From: [Leptolyngbya] sp. JSC-1
Lineage (GTDB): Bacteria > Cyanobacteriota > Cyanobacteriia > Elainellales > Elainellaceae
Direction: 5' to 3'
Assembly (NCBI GenBank): GCA_000733415.1
Contig: KL662191.1
Location: forward strand, 817,483-881,482
Length of the DNA stretch: 64,000 bases
In this document: piece after piece, positions 26,675-36,334 of the stretch
How the letters are laid out: every line of letters begins with the position of its first letter
How positions within the stretch are numbered: the first letter of the stretch is position 1
Translations under genes and position numbers: made by a program
The notes under the pieces: model-generated
Told to the model about the DNA's origin: nothing
Seen by the model: only the letters and a program-made list of their open reading frames with translations
The model's database searches: none

Positions 26675-26711
26675 GTGAGCCTATCATGAATTGGAGCAAT
26701 GAGAGAATTCC

Positions 26712-29666
26712 ATGAATCAAGCCGACTCGAACAAGAAACAGAACGAACAACAGCAGTCTGTTGATCAGGTTCGAGTGCAGGGAGATGATAATATTTTCAA
26801 TGTCATTCAGGGACAGGTTGTTACTCTCAATCAGACTAGAATTATTCAGATTGCGGCTGATCAGATTAAAAGCCAGCCGTTGATTATTACGTCACCCTAC
26901 AAAGGCTTGAAGAAGTTTGAGCCTGAAGATAAAGATCGATTTTTTGGCCGCGATCAATTTTTGACCGGATTAGTGAATCAACTAGAGCAGACTAATCTGA
27001 TTTTATTGCTCGGTGCATCGGGCAGTGGTAAATCATCTGTGGTGCGGGCTGGTTTAATTCCTTGGCTCTCTCGCAAACTGGGCAATCAGCTTGTGGCCCT
27101 CAGCTTCACACCCGATCAGGATCCGTTTGAATCGCTGTATGTCAGCCTACGCCAACATTACCGACAGCCACAGGTTGCCTTTGTGCGAGAGGCTGCTCTG
27201 GATATCTGGATGCAGTTATTACAACTCAAAGGCGACGCCCACTGGTTTATTTTGATTGACCAATTTGAGGAGCTGTTTACCGTCAGTCGTCCGCAACAAC
27301 GCGATCGGTTTATCACCAGTCTGCTGCAACTCAATGATGTGCTTCGTCAAACCAACGATGCCTCGGTCAAGATTCTGGCAACCCTGCGAGCTGATTTCCT
27401 TGATCGCCTCAGCCCCCATCCCCAGCTCATCAAAGCTACCGATTTGCATCGACCGTTCATGGCAGAGATGCAGCAAGACGAACTGCGGCTAGCGATCGAA
27501 CAGCCGGCAGCACAACATGGCGTGGTATTTGAGTCGGGATTAACGGACGAAATTATCCGAGATGTGCAGGGCCAAGCCGGGTATTTACCGTTGTTGCAGT
27601 ACAGCCTGGATTTACTCTGGAGTGCCGAAGTGAGGGCGACCCAATTTGAGGACCGCACCTTGAAACGGGAAACCTATCGGCGCTTAGGCGGCGTGCGGGG
27701 TGCGCTTCAGCAACATGTTGATCAGGTCTACTCGGGTCTACCGCCACCCGAACAGTTAGCCGCAAAGCAAATTTTTCTAAAGCTGGTGGAGGTGAGCCGA
27801 GACGCTAGGGGCACTGACTGGAAACCAGTTCGCCGGCGCGCCTTCTGGTCCGAGTTTACCGATCCTACCGAACAGCAAGTACTGCTCACTCTGATCAACG
27901 AAAACTTGCTGGTCAGCAGTTTCAGCACTGACAAAATCAACACCAACAAAACTAGCACCGAGCAGACTCTTGCCTCTCGCCCTACCGTTGAAATTGCCCA
28001 TGAAGTGTTGCTGACCTCTTGGCCCCAACTCATTGACTGGATTCAAGCCAACCAACAGGCAATCGCTGACCGCAGCCGCATCTACAGAGCCATGCAAGAA
28101 TGGGAAATTACTCGTTCAGACGAGGATTTGCTACGAGGATCGGTGCTGGAACGTGCTCTGGAACTGAGAAAAGATGTTGTGTTCAATCAAGTTTTAGGTG
28201 GGTTTGATCAAACCACGAATCACTTTATCAACGCTAGTGCCTCTCTCCACGACCGCCAACGTCGCCGACGCGGGTACCAACGCCGCCGAATCTTGATTGG
28301 CCTAACGGTTGCCTCGTTGCTGATTACAGCCTTTGCCGTGTTTGCCGGGATGCAGTGGATCGAAGCGGAAAGGCAGGTGATCCTGGCGACCAGTACCTAC
28401 TCTGAGATGCTTTCTAGCTCAGATCAAGGGTTTAACGCCCTAGTTGCTAGCCTCAAAGCAAGCCAAGCCTTGCAGCGGATGTCTTGGTTGCCCATCGACC
28501 CGGCGGTTAAACGTAAAGTGCTGATGGCCTTGGGCGATTCGCTATACGCCGTTCGCGAGTTCAACACGCTGGAAGGTCATACCGGCGCAGTCTATGGAGT
28601 TAGCTTTAGCCCCGATGGGCAAACTCTGGCTTCGGGCGGTGAAGATGGCACCGTCAAACTGTGGAATCGGCAGGGTAAGCTGCTCAAAACCTTGCCTGCT
28701 CCTAGCGGCACGATGGTCTACAGCGTCAGTTTCAGTCCCGATAATCAAACCATTGCCTCGGCCCATGCAGATGGCACCATTGGTCTCTGGAACCGCGAGG
28801 GAACGTTGATCAAAACCCTAACTGGGCACGGCGGAGCCGTGTTTCACGTGAGTTTTAGCGCCGACGGCGAGACCCTGGCCTCTGGTAGTGCTGACAAAAC
28901 GATCAAACTCTGGCGACCCAACGGCGAACTGCTCAAAACCCTGACTGGCCACACGGATACCGTCAAAGATGTCAGTTTTAGCCCAATTGGCGCTAACCTG
29001 CCGGACGGCAACGGCCAAATTTTGGCTTCAGCCAGCGCAGACAAAACCCTGAAATTGTGGCGACCCGACGGCACGCTACTCAAAACAATCACTGATTACA
29101 ATCGGCCTGTTTTGAGCGTGAATTTTAGCCCTAATGGTGAAACGATTGTAGCCACGAGTGAAGACGGTACGATTCGGTTTTGGTCAGTAAACGGCGCGGA
29201 ACGTCAACGCGTGTTTCTAGGTGGCAGCATTTATCAAGCGCTGTTCAGCCCTGATGGCCAAACGATTGCTTCCGGTGGCGGTGACACCATTGTGCAACTC
29301 TGGAGTCCCACTTTCACGATGCTTCAAACCTTTATGGGTAATACCGAAGGCATTTTAGATTTAGCCTTTAGTCCGGATGGTCAAACCCTAGCTGCTTCCA
29401 GCGAAGATGGGCTGATCAAACTCTGGCGACGCAACATGCGCCCGACTCAAACTTTGCAGGGCCATGCTAGTGAGGTCAACTGGACGGCCTTCAGCCCGGA
29501 TGGTCAAACCCTGGCTTCGGTCAGTGCCGATAAAACAGTGAAACTCTGGAGTCGCAACGGGGAATTACGCCAAACCCTCACCGGCCACACGGACGTAATC
29601 CACGGCCTCAGCTTCAGCCCCGATAGTCAGACCCTAGCCTCTTCCAGTTGGGACAAAAACCATTAA
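26712..29666 (+). CDS. STAND NTPase with WD40 repeats (frameshifted)
   Basis: 984 aa as read. Residues 18-40 carry the VRVQGDDNIFNVIQG motif matching the CHAT neighbour. The nSTAND NTPase domain (~60-400) shows YKGLKKFEPEDKDRFFGR, Walker A GASGSGKSS (101-109) and Walker B FILIDQFEELF. A membrane-like segment (GLTVASLLITAFAVFAGMQW) lies at ~530-555, followed by WD40 blades. Reading stops at SSWDKNH because of an extra A in the run 29655-29659. Restoring the frame gives a protein of about 1243 aa with 14 blades, i.e. two 7-bladed propellers. The blades probably sense a ligand that activates the CHAT partner. Confidence 0.9.
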   Translation: MNQADSNKKQNEQQQSVDQVRVQGDDNIFNVIQGQVVTLNQTRIIQIAADQIKSQPLIITSPYKGLKKFEPEDKDRFFGRDQFLTGLVNQLEQTNLILLLGASGSGKSSVVRAGLIPWLSRKLGNQLVALSFTPDQDPFESLYVSLRQHYRQPQVAFVREAALDIWMQLLQLKGDAHWFILIDQFEELFTVSRPQQRDRFITSLLQLNDVLRQTNDASVKILATLRADFLDRLSPHPQLIKATDLHRPFMAEMQQDELRLAIEQPAAQHGVVFESGLTDEIIRDVQGQAGYLPLLQYSLDLLWSAEVRATQFEDRTLKRETYRRLGGVRGALQQHVDQVYSGLPPPEQLAAKQIFLKLVEVSRDARGTDWKPVRRRAFWSEFTDPTEQQVLLTLINENLLVSSFSTDKINTNKTSTEQTLASRPTVEIAHEVLLTSWPQLIDWIQANQQAIADRSRIYRAMQEWEITRSDEDLLRGSVLERALELRKDVVFNQVLGGFDQTTNHFINASASLHDRQRRRRGYQRRRILIGLTVASLLITAFAVFAGMQWIEAERQVILATSTYSEMLSSSDQGFNALVASLKASQALQRMSWLPIDPAVKRKVLMALGDSLYAVREFNTLEGHTGAVYGVSFSPDGQTLASGGEDGTVKLWNRQGKLLKTLPAPSGTMVYSVSFSPDNQTIASAHADGTIGLWNREGTLIKTLTGHGGAVFHVSFSADGETLASGSADKTIKLWRPNGELLKTLTGHTDTVKDVSFSPIGANLPDGNGQILASASADKTLKLWRPDGTLLKTITDYNRPVLSVNFSPNGETIVATSEDGTIRFWSVNGAERQRVFLGGSIYQALFSPDGQTIASGGGDTIVQLWSPTFTMLQTFMGNTEGILDLAFSPDGQTLAASSEDGLIKLWRRNMRPTQTLQGHASEVNWTAFSPDGQTLASVSADKTVKLWSRNGELRQTLTGHTDVIHGLSFSPDSQTLASSSWDKNH

Positions 29667-30444
29667 GCTCTGGCGCGTTTCCGATGGGCAGCTCCTCAAA
29701 ACCCTGACCGGACATACAGGTCGAGTCTATGGCATCAACTTCAGCCCCAACCGCTCCCAACCCCTGCTCGCCTCTAGCAGCAACGATGGAACAATCAAAC
29801 TCTGGGATCCTGACGGCACAATACTTGCCACATTGACCGGCCATACCGACGTGGTTCACAATCTCAGCTTTAGTCCGAATGGTGAAACGCTGGTCTCCTC
29901 AAGTCACGACAAAACGATCAAACTTTGGCAGGTCTCTAATGGCAAAGTGTTGAGAACTCTAAGAGGCCACACCAACTGGGTGCATCAAGTCAAATTCAGC
30001 CCCGATGGTCAACTGATTGTGTCGGCCAGCCACGACAGAACGGCAAAACTCTGGCGAGTCTCAGATGGTAAGCTGCTCAAGACCTTCATGGGCCATACCG
30101 ACAAAGCTGCAGGTATTAGTTTTAGCCCCGATGGGCAGACGATTGCTTCCTCCAGTGAAGACAAAACAATTCGACTTTGGCAGCTAGACGGCACGCTAAT
30201 CATGACCTTGAGAGGCCATAACGGACGGGTACATGGTGTAGACTTCAGCCCGGATGGTCAAACCCTCGCGTCATCTAGCTATGACAGTACGGTCATCCTG
30301 TGGGATATGAAGAATCGAGATAACCTCAAGGCGCTGCGGACCCAAGGGTGCGAATGGGCGCGGGACTATCTGCAAAATAGTCAGACCCTCAACCCAACGC
30401 TCAAAGTCGGTTCAGCTCAGGAACTGCGGCATTTGTGTAAATAA
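29659..30444 (+). pseudogene. out-of-frame C-terminal part of the STAND-WD40 gene
   Basis: In the +1 frame the sequence resumes directly at TIKLWRVSDGQLLKTLTGHT and runs on through WD40 blades 9-14 to a stop at 30444 with a short helical tail (WARDYLQNSQTLNP). No independent start is expected; an internal ATG/TTG near 29833 would begin mid-propeller. The junction with the upstream ORF is seamless apart from one base, so this is the same gene broken by a single-nucleotide insertion or a sequence error. Confidence 0.85.
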
Positions 30445-30546
30445 GTCATTTAGCCCAGTCAAACATTTTTCCTGAAAATCACTGAGATCATTGCCGGAAG
30501 CCGATGGGTAGGCTAAGACAGTCTTTTGTCATTGCCATATTCACCT

Positions 30547-32655
30547 ATGTCTCCGTCGTCTGGAGTTCCGATTGCTGCCGTTCAGGCCATGCAGGAGCAA
30601 CGCTACGCCGATGCCATTCCTACTCTGGAAGCGTTTTGCCGCACTGCGCCCAAGGGTAAAGCCTATTTTCAGGCTCAAGTTTGGTTAGTGAAAGCCTATA
30701 AAGCCACTGGAGCAAGGGATCAGGCAATCGCCTTGTGTCAGCAAATGCGGCGCAGCCATCAGCCACAAATTCAAGCCTGGGCAGAGCAGGCACTCGCCTT
30801 CCTAGCAGCAGATTCCTCGCAAGCGTCAGAAGCGGCTGCGACAACAGAAACTCAATCCAATCATTCGTCTGGGTCTGGTAAACCTTCCTCGGCTCAGTCC
30901 GCCACAGCAGCGCCCAGCACCATTCCCAAAGCCAGACGATCTAAGCAGCGAGGCGTCAAGCTGGCCATGAAGGGTGTTGCCAGCAATTTAACTTTGGCTT
31001 CTGGCGTCACTCTCGTTTTGCTGTGCGGCATGGTGTTGGCGGCAACGCTAAATCTGCTGCTGATTCAGGGGGCAGACGATCCAACCTCCGGCCTAATCAG
31101 TGCAATACTGATCACGATCATTTTCAACTTAGCGATGTTTTTGCTCGGCCCGACCATCATGGATCTGGTGCAAAAGCTAATCTATGATACGCGCTGGGTC
31201 AGTTTATCAGAAATTGAAGGCCATAGCCCAGAGTCAGCAAAAGTGATTCGCCGCGTCTGTCAGCAGCATCACATTCAAACGCCGCGCCTCGGCATCATTG
31301 ACGATGAAAATCCGACTGCATTTACCTATGGGTCTTTTCCCAACAGCGCTCGCTTGGTGGTGAGTCAGGGGCTATTTACCTATCTTGATGATGACGAAGC
31401 CGCTACAGTTTATGCCCATGAGCTAGGACATATTGTCCACTGGGATTTTGCCGTGATGACGCTGGCTTCAACCCTGGTGCAGGTTTGCTATTTGATCTAT
31501 ACCTATGCTCGTGCAATTGCAGATCAGCTGGGCGACAGTGACTCAGCCAAAAAGGTAAAAGGCGGCATTCAGTCGGCAGTGATTCTGGCCTATATCTTCT
31601 ACATTGTAGGTGAATATTTACTGCTGTATCTCTCCCGTACTCGCGAATATTACGCCGATCATTTTGCGGCTGAAGTAACGGGCAATCCCAACGGTTTATC
31701 GCGAGCATTGGTCAAAATTGCCTATGGCATCCTCGAAGAAGGCAAACGTAGCGACAAACCCAGCAAAGTACTGCAAGGCACCAGAGCACTCGGCATCAGC
31801 GATCCGCGCTCTGCCAGCATGACAGGAACGGCGTATCGAGTCGCGGCGGAACCCGAAAAGGTGGGACGGGTGTTCCTGTGGGACATGTTTAACCCTTGGG
31901 CTGGGTGGATGGAGCTGAATTCAACTCATCCCCTGACGGGCAAACGAGTACGCGCCCTCACCACCTACGCTGAACAATTGGGGCTAGACAGCGAATTCGA
32001 CATGGCACGCATGATCCGCGAAGGTCGCACGCTCAACAAACGCAAGCTCTATGGCAGCTTTATGCTGGATATTCTGCTGTTTTGGGTGGAGTGGTTGGGC
32101 GGCTTGGCAGGCTTGGCGCTGGGCATCGCCTTATTGAAATCTGGCACCATCCAACTGTTCGTGCTGCCGCCGATGTTGATGCTGCTAGGATTTGGCATCG
32201 GTCTGCTGCTCAAAATCTGGGTGATGTATCCCAGTCTGCATCGTGCCCCGGAAATGGATGTGCTGTTGTTAATGTCCGATCCCTACGCCAGCCCGCTGCG
32301 TGGCAAGCCGGTTCAGTTGGCGGGTCAGATAATCGGCAGAGGAGACAGTGGTTCTCGCTTTGGCTCTGACTTGAAGCTGCAAGATCCAACCGGGCTGATT
32401 TACTTGCACTATGCGTCGCGGTTCGGTCCGTTGGGTAACTTCCTGTTTGGCATGTCGCAGGCAGCCAGTTTTATTAACCAAGAAGTGGCGGTTACAGGCT
32501 GGTTCCGACGCGGTGTCATGCCTTGGGTAGATATGACGCTGATGACCTGTCCCAATAAATGGAACGTCAGCAGCCACCATCGATTTTGGGCTTTGCTGCT
32601 AGCCATCGGTGCGATTATTTTAGCGTTCACCCTGCCAGTCCTGATACCGACCTAG
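30547..32655 (+). CDS. M48-family membrane metalloprotease with TPR-like N-terminus
   Basis: 702 aa from the ATG at 30547 (TTG 30526 also in frame). Residues ~1-95 are TPR-like (AMQEQRYADAIPTLEAF), then a Ser/Ala linker and two membrane helices. The zinc-binding HExxH is in YAHELGHIVHWD, with the third ligand in REYYADHFAAE. C-terminal helices and a ~150-residue beta-rich cytoplasmic domain end the protein. M48 (HtpX/Ste24-like) enzymes degrade membrane proteins. It follows the STAND gene by ~100 nt on the same strand, but M48 genes are common and a link to the CHAT system is unproven. Confidence 0.9.
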   Translation: MSPSSGVPIAAVQAMQEQRYADAIPTLEAFCRTAPKGKAYFQAQVWLVKAYKATGARDQAIALCQQMRRSHQPQIQAWAEQALAFLAADSSQASEAAATTETQSNHSSGSGKPSSAQSATAAPSTIPKARRSKQRGVKLAMKGVASNLTLASGVTLVLLCGMVLAATLNLLLIQGADDPTSGLISAILITIIFNLAMFLLGPTIMDLVQKLIYDTRWVSLSEIEGHSPESAKVIRRVCQQHHIQTPRLGIIDDENPTAFTYGSFPNSARLVVSQGLFTYLDDDEAATVYAHELGHIVHWDFAVMTLASTLVQVCYLIYTYARAIADQLGDSDSAKKVKGGIQSAVILAYIFYIVGEYLLLYLSRTREYYADHFAAEVTGNPNGLSRALVKIAYGILEEGKRSDKPSKVLQGTRALGISDPRSASMTGTAYRVAAEPEKVGRVFLWDMFNPWAGWMELNSTHPLTGKRVRALTTYAEQLGLDSEFDMARMIREGRTLNKRKLYGSFMLDILLFWVEWLGGLAGLALGIALLKSGTIQLFVLPPMLMLLGFGIGLLLKIWVMYPSLHRAPEMDVLLLMSDPYASPLRGKPVQLAGQIIGRGDSGSRFGSDLKLQDPTGLIYLHYASRFGPLGNFLFGMSQAASFINQEVAVTGWFRRGVMPWVDMTLMTCPNKWNVSSHHRFWALLLAIGAIILAFTLPVLIPT

Positions 32656-32912
32656 AAACCCACCCGATGCAATTACGCCTGCCAATCCACCGGTTCCTCA
32701 AAGACCTCTGCCTCCGAGAAAGGGCAGGTTTGAGGAAGTTGCTTGGGGTCGAGGGGCGTTTCCCGATCCACTAGATTCAGTCCCTTTTCGTAACCAATCG
32801 CAATGGCTTCGCTGAGATAGAACTTCAGGCTGGGGTTCTCCTTGAGGTGACGCTGAATCTCCTGTCGCTGCTCCTGAATAGTGGCACGCCAACTCTTGGA
32901 TCGCGCCTCTGG

Positions 32913-32951
32913 TTGATAGTGCCACTTGATAGTGCCACTTGATAGTGCCAC
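32913..32951. repeat. 3 x 13-bp tandem repeat in DUF29 pseudogene
   Basis: TTGATAGTGCCAC in three exact copies. The two extra copies shift the DUF29 reading frame. Confidence 0.95.
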
Positions 32952-32979
32952 TTGAGCAGGTGCCCCAGCAACATCCCCA

Positions 32980-33009
32980 AGTGATTGCGCAACTAGTGAT
33001 TGCGCAACT
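32980..33009. repeat. 2 x 15-bp tandem repeat in DUF29 pseudogene
   Basis: AGTGATTGCGCAACT is duplicated. On the coding strand the junction creates TAG. Confidence 0.95.
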
Positions 33010-33291
33010 CCTGCCGTTCCTGGCGACCCAATGATTCAATCTCCTCGATCAGGTTTTCAATATCGAGTTCTCCCAACTGACCAGAGCGGAGCAGCTCGAC
33101 CTGACGCTGAGTCCAAGCATAAAAGTCTTAGTCATAGAGAGTGGTAGTTCGCATGGGAAACACTGCGCTGTTTTCACCTAATTTTATCCAACATCCACTG
33201 AATTCCACCTCGCTACTGACTGTGACAAATGAACCAATGAATCAAATTTCTCTTTGCCACTGCAATTGAATACGAAATCGCACCAAAACGC

Positions 33292-33317
33292 AAAAAGGGA
33301 AGGTGAAGCACCTTCCC
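33292..33317 (-). terminator. Rho-independent terminator of clpC
   Basis: On the reverse strand GGGAAGGTG-ctt-CACCTTCCC is followed by TTTTT, about 45 nt after the clpC stop. Confidence 0.9.
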
Positions 33318-33360
33318 CTGCTATAGCCTGACTGTAGCCTGTACTGGCGTGGAGTTCGAA

Positions 33361-35859
33361 TTAGCCAACCGGGGCTAGGATATTCTCCTGCTGCGGCTGA
33401 TTACTCTGGTCGCGGGATCGGATTTGCACTTGACCGTCTGCATCCACATCCACAATTGCCATCACACCCGCGTTCACCGCACCCGATAACATCGCTTCTG
33501 CCAAATTGTCTTCTAGCAGTCGCGCAATCGCTCGCCGCAGTGGACGGGCACCGTAGCTGGGGCTAAAGCCTTCGGCAACAACTAACTCCTTGAACGCGTC
33601 GGTCACCTCCAGGCTAATGCCTTGCTCCATCAACCGAGTGGCGACTTCTTGGACCATCAGATCGGCAATCTGACGCACTTCCTGCCGCTGTAATTGCCGG
33701 AAGACGATGATTTCGTCGATACGGTTGAGCAATTCAGGCCGGAAGAACTGCTTCATCTCATCCATCACCCGTGAGCGAATTTGCTGGTATTGGCTACTGC
33801 CCAAATCGCCCAGCTCGAACCCAAGGCTGCCACCGCCTTTTTCGATCACCCTGGAGCCAATATTCGAAGTCATGATCAGCAGCGTATTCTTAAAGCTGAC
33901 CGTACGGCCTTTGGCATCGGTGAGGCGACCGTCTTCCAGCACCTGTAATAGTGTATTGAACACATCCGGATGGGCCTTCTCGATTTCATCCAGCAGAATC
34001 ACGGTGTAGGGCTTACGCCGCACGGCTTCGGTGAGTTGGCCGCCTTCGTCATAGCCGACATATCCGGGCGGCGAACCGAGCAGTTTAGCCACCGTATGCG
34101 CTTCCATAAACTCGGACATATCCAAACGAATCATCGCCTCTTCTGAGCCAAATACAGCCGCTGCTAAGGCTTTGGCTAATTCGGTTTTGCCGACTCCCGT
34201 GGGGCCAGAAAAGACCAGACTGGCAATCGGGCGGTTGGGAGAATGCAGCCCAACTCGCGAGCGGCGAATCGAGCGAGCTACCGCCGTTACCGCTTCTTCC
34301 TGACCAATCACCCGCTCGTGTAGGACATCTTCCAGGTGCAGCAGCATCACAGACTCGGATTCACTCAGCTTATTGACAGGCACACCTGACCAGGAAGCCG
34401 CAATTTGGGCAATGTCGTCTGCTGTCACTTGTATTGCAGAAGGAAGTTGGCTGGTCTGTTCGATCGCTAAATTAGCATCGCGAATCTGGGCTTCTAGCTC
34501 TAGCTCGTGGTCGCGTAGTTTGCCAGCCGCATCAAAGTCTTGGGCATTCACTGCTGCTTCTTTGGCTGCTGTGATCTGCCGCAATTCCTGCTTCAGAGCT
34601 TTAGTGGGTGACTGTTGGGCATAGCGGAACCGCACCATCGAGCCAGCTTCGTCGATTAGGTCGATTGCTTTGTCTGGGAGATAGCGATCCGGGATATAGC
34701 GGTCGGATAGCTTGGCGGCAGCTTCAATCGCCTCGTTGGTAATTGTAAGCTGGTGGTGCTGCTCGTAACGGCTGCGTAACCCGCGCAGAATCTCGATTGT
34801 TTCTTCAACGCTGGGTTCACCCACCATTACCGGCTGAAAACGTCGTTCTAGGGCAGCATCCCGCTCGATATGCTGACGATATTCGTTGAGGGTAGTGGCT
34901 CCAATCACCTGAAACTCACCGCGCGCTAAGGCTGGCTTCAGCATATTCGCCGCATCGGTTCCGCCTTCTACGGCTCCGGCTCCAACCAGGGTATGAATCT
35001 CATCGATCACCAGAATGATGTTCTGCGACTGCCGCACCTCGTCAATAATTTGCGTCAACCGCTCCTCAAAGTCACCCCGAAAGCGAGTTCCTGACAACAG
35101 TGCCCCCATATCGAGGCTGAATACCTGCTTGTCGAGCAAAATATCCGGCACATTTTGATCCACGATCCGCTGGGCTAAGCCTTCTGCAATCGCCGTTTTG
35201 CCAACGCCCGGTTCGCCGACTAGCACCGGATTATTTTTGGTTCGGCGGCCTAAGATTTGCACGACTCGCTCTAATTCGCGCTCACGGCCCACCATTGGGT
35301 CCAAGGCTCCAGCCGCGGCCAACTGGGTTAAATCGCGGCTAAACTGAGCCAGCACGCTAGCATTTCGTGAGGAACGGTTAGTTTGGCGATTCGTCCGTCC
35401 TCGTCCTCCAGCCGCTACTGGATTTGCTTCGCCAGCCGTCTGGATTAAACGCCGCCGCAATTCAGTTGTATCCACACCCAACCGCTCCAGCACCTTAACG
35501 GCCACATTATCCTGATCTTGAATCAGGCTGAGTAGCAAATGTTCGGGAGCAATGTAGGGTTGATCGAGCTGGCGAGCCTGCTCAAACGCCTGCTCTAAAA
35601 TGCGCTTGGTTTTGGGCGTGAAGGGCAGATCGGCTGAACCAGAGGTCGAGCCATGGCCAATAATTTTTTCTACTTCAGCCCGGGCCGCATCCAGGGTGAC
35701 GCCCAAATCGGCTAACACCGATGCGGCCAGACTGTCCTTGACGCGCACCAGCCCTAGCAAAATTTGTTCAGTTCCGACAAAGGCATGGCGCAGTCGTCGA
35801 GCTTCCTCTTGGGCCGCCATAATCACAGCAATTGCTTGTTCAGTGAAATACTCAAACAT
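33361..35859 (-). CDS. clpC: ClpC AAA+ chaperone/protease ATPase
   Basis: 832 aa from MFEYFTEQAIAVIM (ATG 35859), the canonical ClpC start; the ORF extends eight codons upstream. Two Clp-N repeats (~1-145) come first. AAA-1 follows (Walker A GEPGVGKTAIAEG, Walker B ILVIDEIHTL), then a short UVR-type middle region (AQDFDAAGKLRDHELELEA) and AAA-2 (SGPTGVGKTELAKAL, VILLDEIEKAH). An LGF loop (GGGSLGFEL) for ClpP docking is present. It unfolds proteins for ClpP; cyanobacterial ClpC is often essential. Its N-domain is more divergent than typical ClpC1, so it may be a second paralogue. Confidence 0.95.
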   Translation of the reverse strand: MFEYFTEQAIAVIMAAQEEARRLRHAFVGTEQILLGLVRVKDSLAASVLADLGVTLDAARAEVEKIIGHGSTSGSADLPFTPKTKRILEQAFEQARQLDQPYIAPEHLLLSLIQDQDNVAVKVLERLGVDTTELRRRLIQTAGEANPVAAGGRGRTNRQTNRSSRNASVLAQFSRDLTQLAAAGALDPMVGRERELERVVQILGRRTKNNPVLVGEPGVGKTAIAEGLAQRIVDQNVPDILLDKQVFSLDMGALLSGTRFRGDFEERLTQIIDEVRQSQNIILVIDEIHTLVGAGAVEGGTDAANMLKPALARGEFQVIGATTLNEYRQHIERDAALERRFQPVMVGEPSVEETIEILRGLRSRYEQHHQLTITNEAIEAAAKLSDRYIPDRYLPDKAIDLIDEAGSMVRFRYAQQSPTKALKQELRQITAAKEAAVNAQDFDAAGKLRDHELELEAQIRDANLAIEQTSQLPSAIQVTADDIAQIAASWSGVPVNKLSESESVMLLHLEDVLHERVIGQEEAVTAVARSIRRSRVGLHSPNRPIASLVFSGPTGVGKTELAKALAAAVFGSEEAMIRLDMSEFMEAHTVAKLLGSPPGYVGYDEGGQLTEAVRRKPYTVILLDEIEKAHPDVFNTLLQVLEDGRLTDAKGRTVSFKNTLLIMTSNIGSRVIEKGGGSLGFELGDLGSSQYQQIRSRVMDEMKQFFRPELLNRIDEIIVFRQLQRQEVRQIADLMVQEVATRLMEQGISLEVTDAFKELVVAEGFSPSYGARPLRRAIARLLEDNLAEAMLSGAVNAGVMAIVDVDADGQVQIRSRDQSNQPQQENILAPVG

Positions 35860-36066
35860 GGCAAGGGGTTCCATTAGAATCATTCCGGGCTGGCTGATTT
35901 TGAACCATCTGAACCCATCAACTCAGCCGGAGGAGTAACGAAAGATAGAGTGACAAAAATCTGAGCGCGGCGTATTTCTAACTATCTGCATCCACGCGCT
36001 CAGCCGTGAAGCGATTTGAAGAATAGATGTGTGTAGCTACTGGTTTGGATAATTTGGTCGGACTAA

Positions 36067-36204
36067 CTATACTGCTGGAGACTGATTGTTATGGTTGATA
36101 TGGGGATTGATCGGTTCGACCAGTTCTCCCAGGAAGTAATCTTGTGCAACCAGCGAGATTGCTACGGTGCTTCCCATAAACAGCAAGCCAACTAGAATGG
36201 TCAT
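36067..36204 (-). CDS. small membrane peptide (45 aa)
   Basis: MTILVGLLFMGSTVAISLVA opens a 45-residue ORF with one N-terminal hydrophobic helix and a polar tail (VEPINPHINHNNQSPAV). GGAGG lies 5 nt before the ATG. It is 207 nt upstream of clpC on the same strand. Size, helix and RBS resemble small cyanobacterial thylakoid or plasma-membrane proteins; no family is recognised. Confidence 0.6.
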   Translation of the reverse strand: MTILVGLLFMGSTVAISLVAQDYFLGELVEPINPHINHNNQSPAV

Positions 36205-36334
36205 CGCAACCTCCTGACTCCTAAGCCAATTCGTAAACAAATGTTTACTTGTTTCCTACTGTAACGAATGGCAAACCGGCTAAGCAGGGAGGAAAACCGT
36301 CGTTGCGGGGTGGGGTTGTGCGGTTGCAAAATTT

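Larger units (their letters stand above)
32673..33154 (-). pseudogene. DUF29 protein gene, inactivated
   Basis: The reverse strand starts MRTTTLYD-stop-DFYAWTQRQVELL at 33154, the standard DUF29 opening with CAA changed to TAA at codon 9. It continues GELDIENLIEEIESLG and RQERQELRNH. A 15-bp duplication (32980-33009) then adds an in-frame TAG, and a 13-bp triplication (32913-32951) adds 26 nt and shifts the frame. After that DUF29 resumes (ARSKSWRATIQEQRQEIQ to EVFEEPVDWQA). Removing the extra repeat units restores LRNHLGMLLGHLLKWHYQ exactly. DUF29 function is unknown. Confidence 0.9.

Noticed and set aside
29649..29666. Programmed ribosomal frameshift in the WD40 gene
   Set aside because: CAAAAAC is not a standard -1 slippery heptamer, the required shift is +1, and no stimulatory structure is evident; mutation or sequence error is simpler.
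33340..33362. tRNA-like GTTCGAAT near the clpC stop
   Set aside because: No flanking arms that fold into a cloverleaf.
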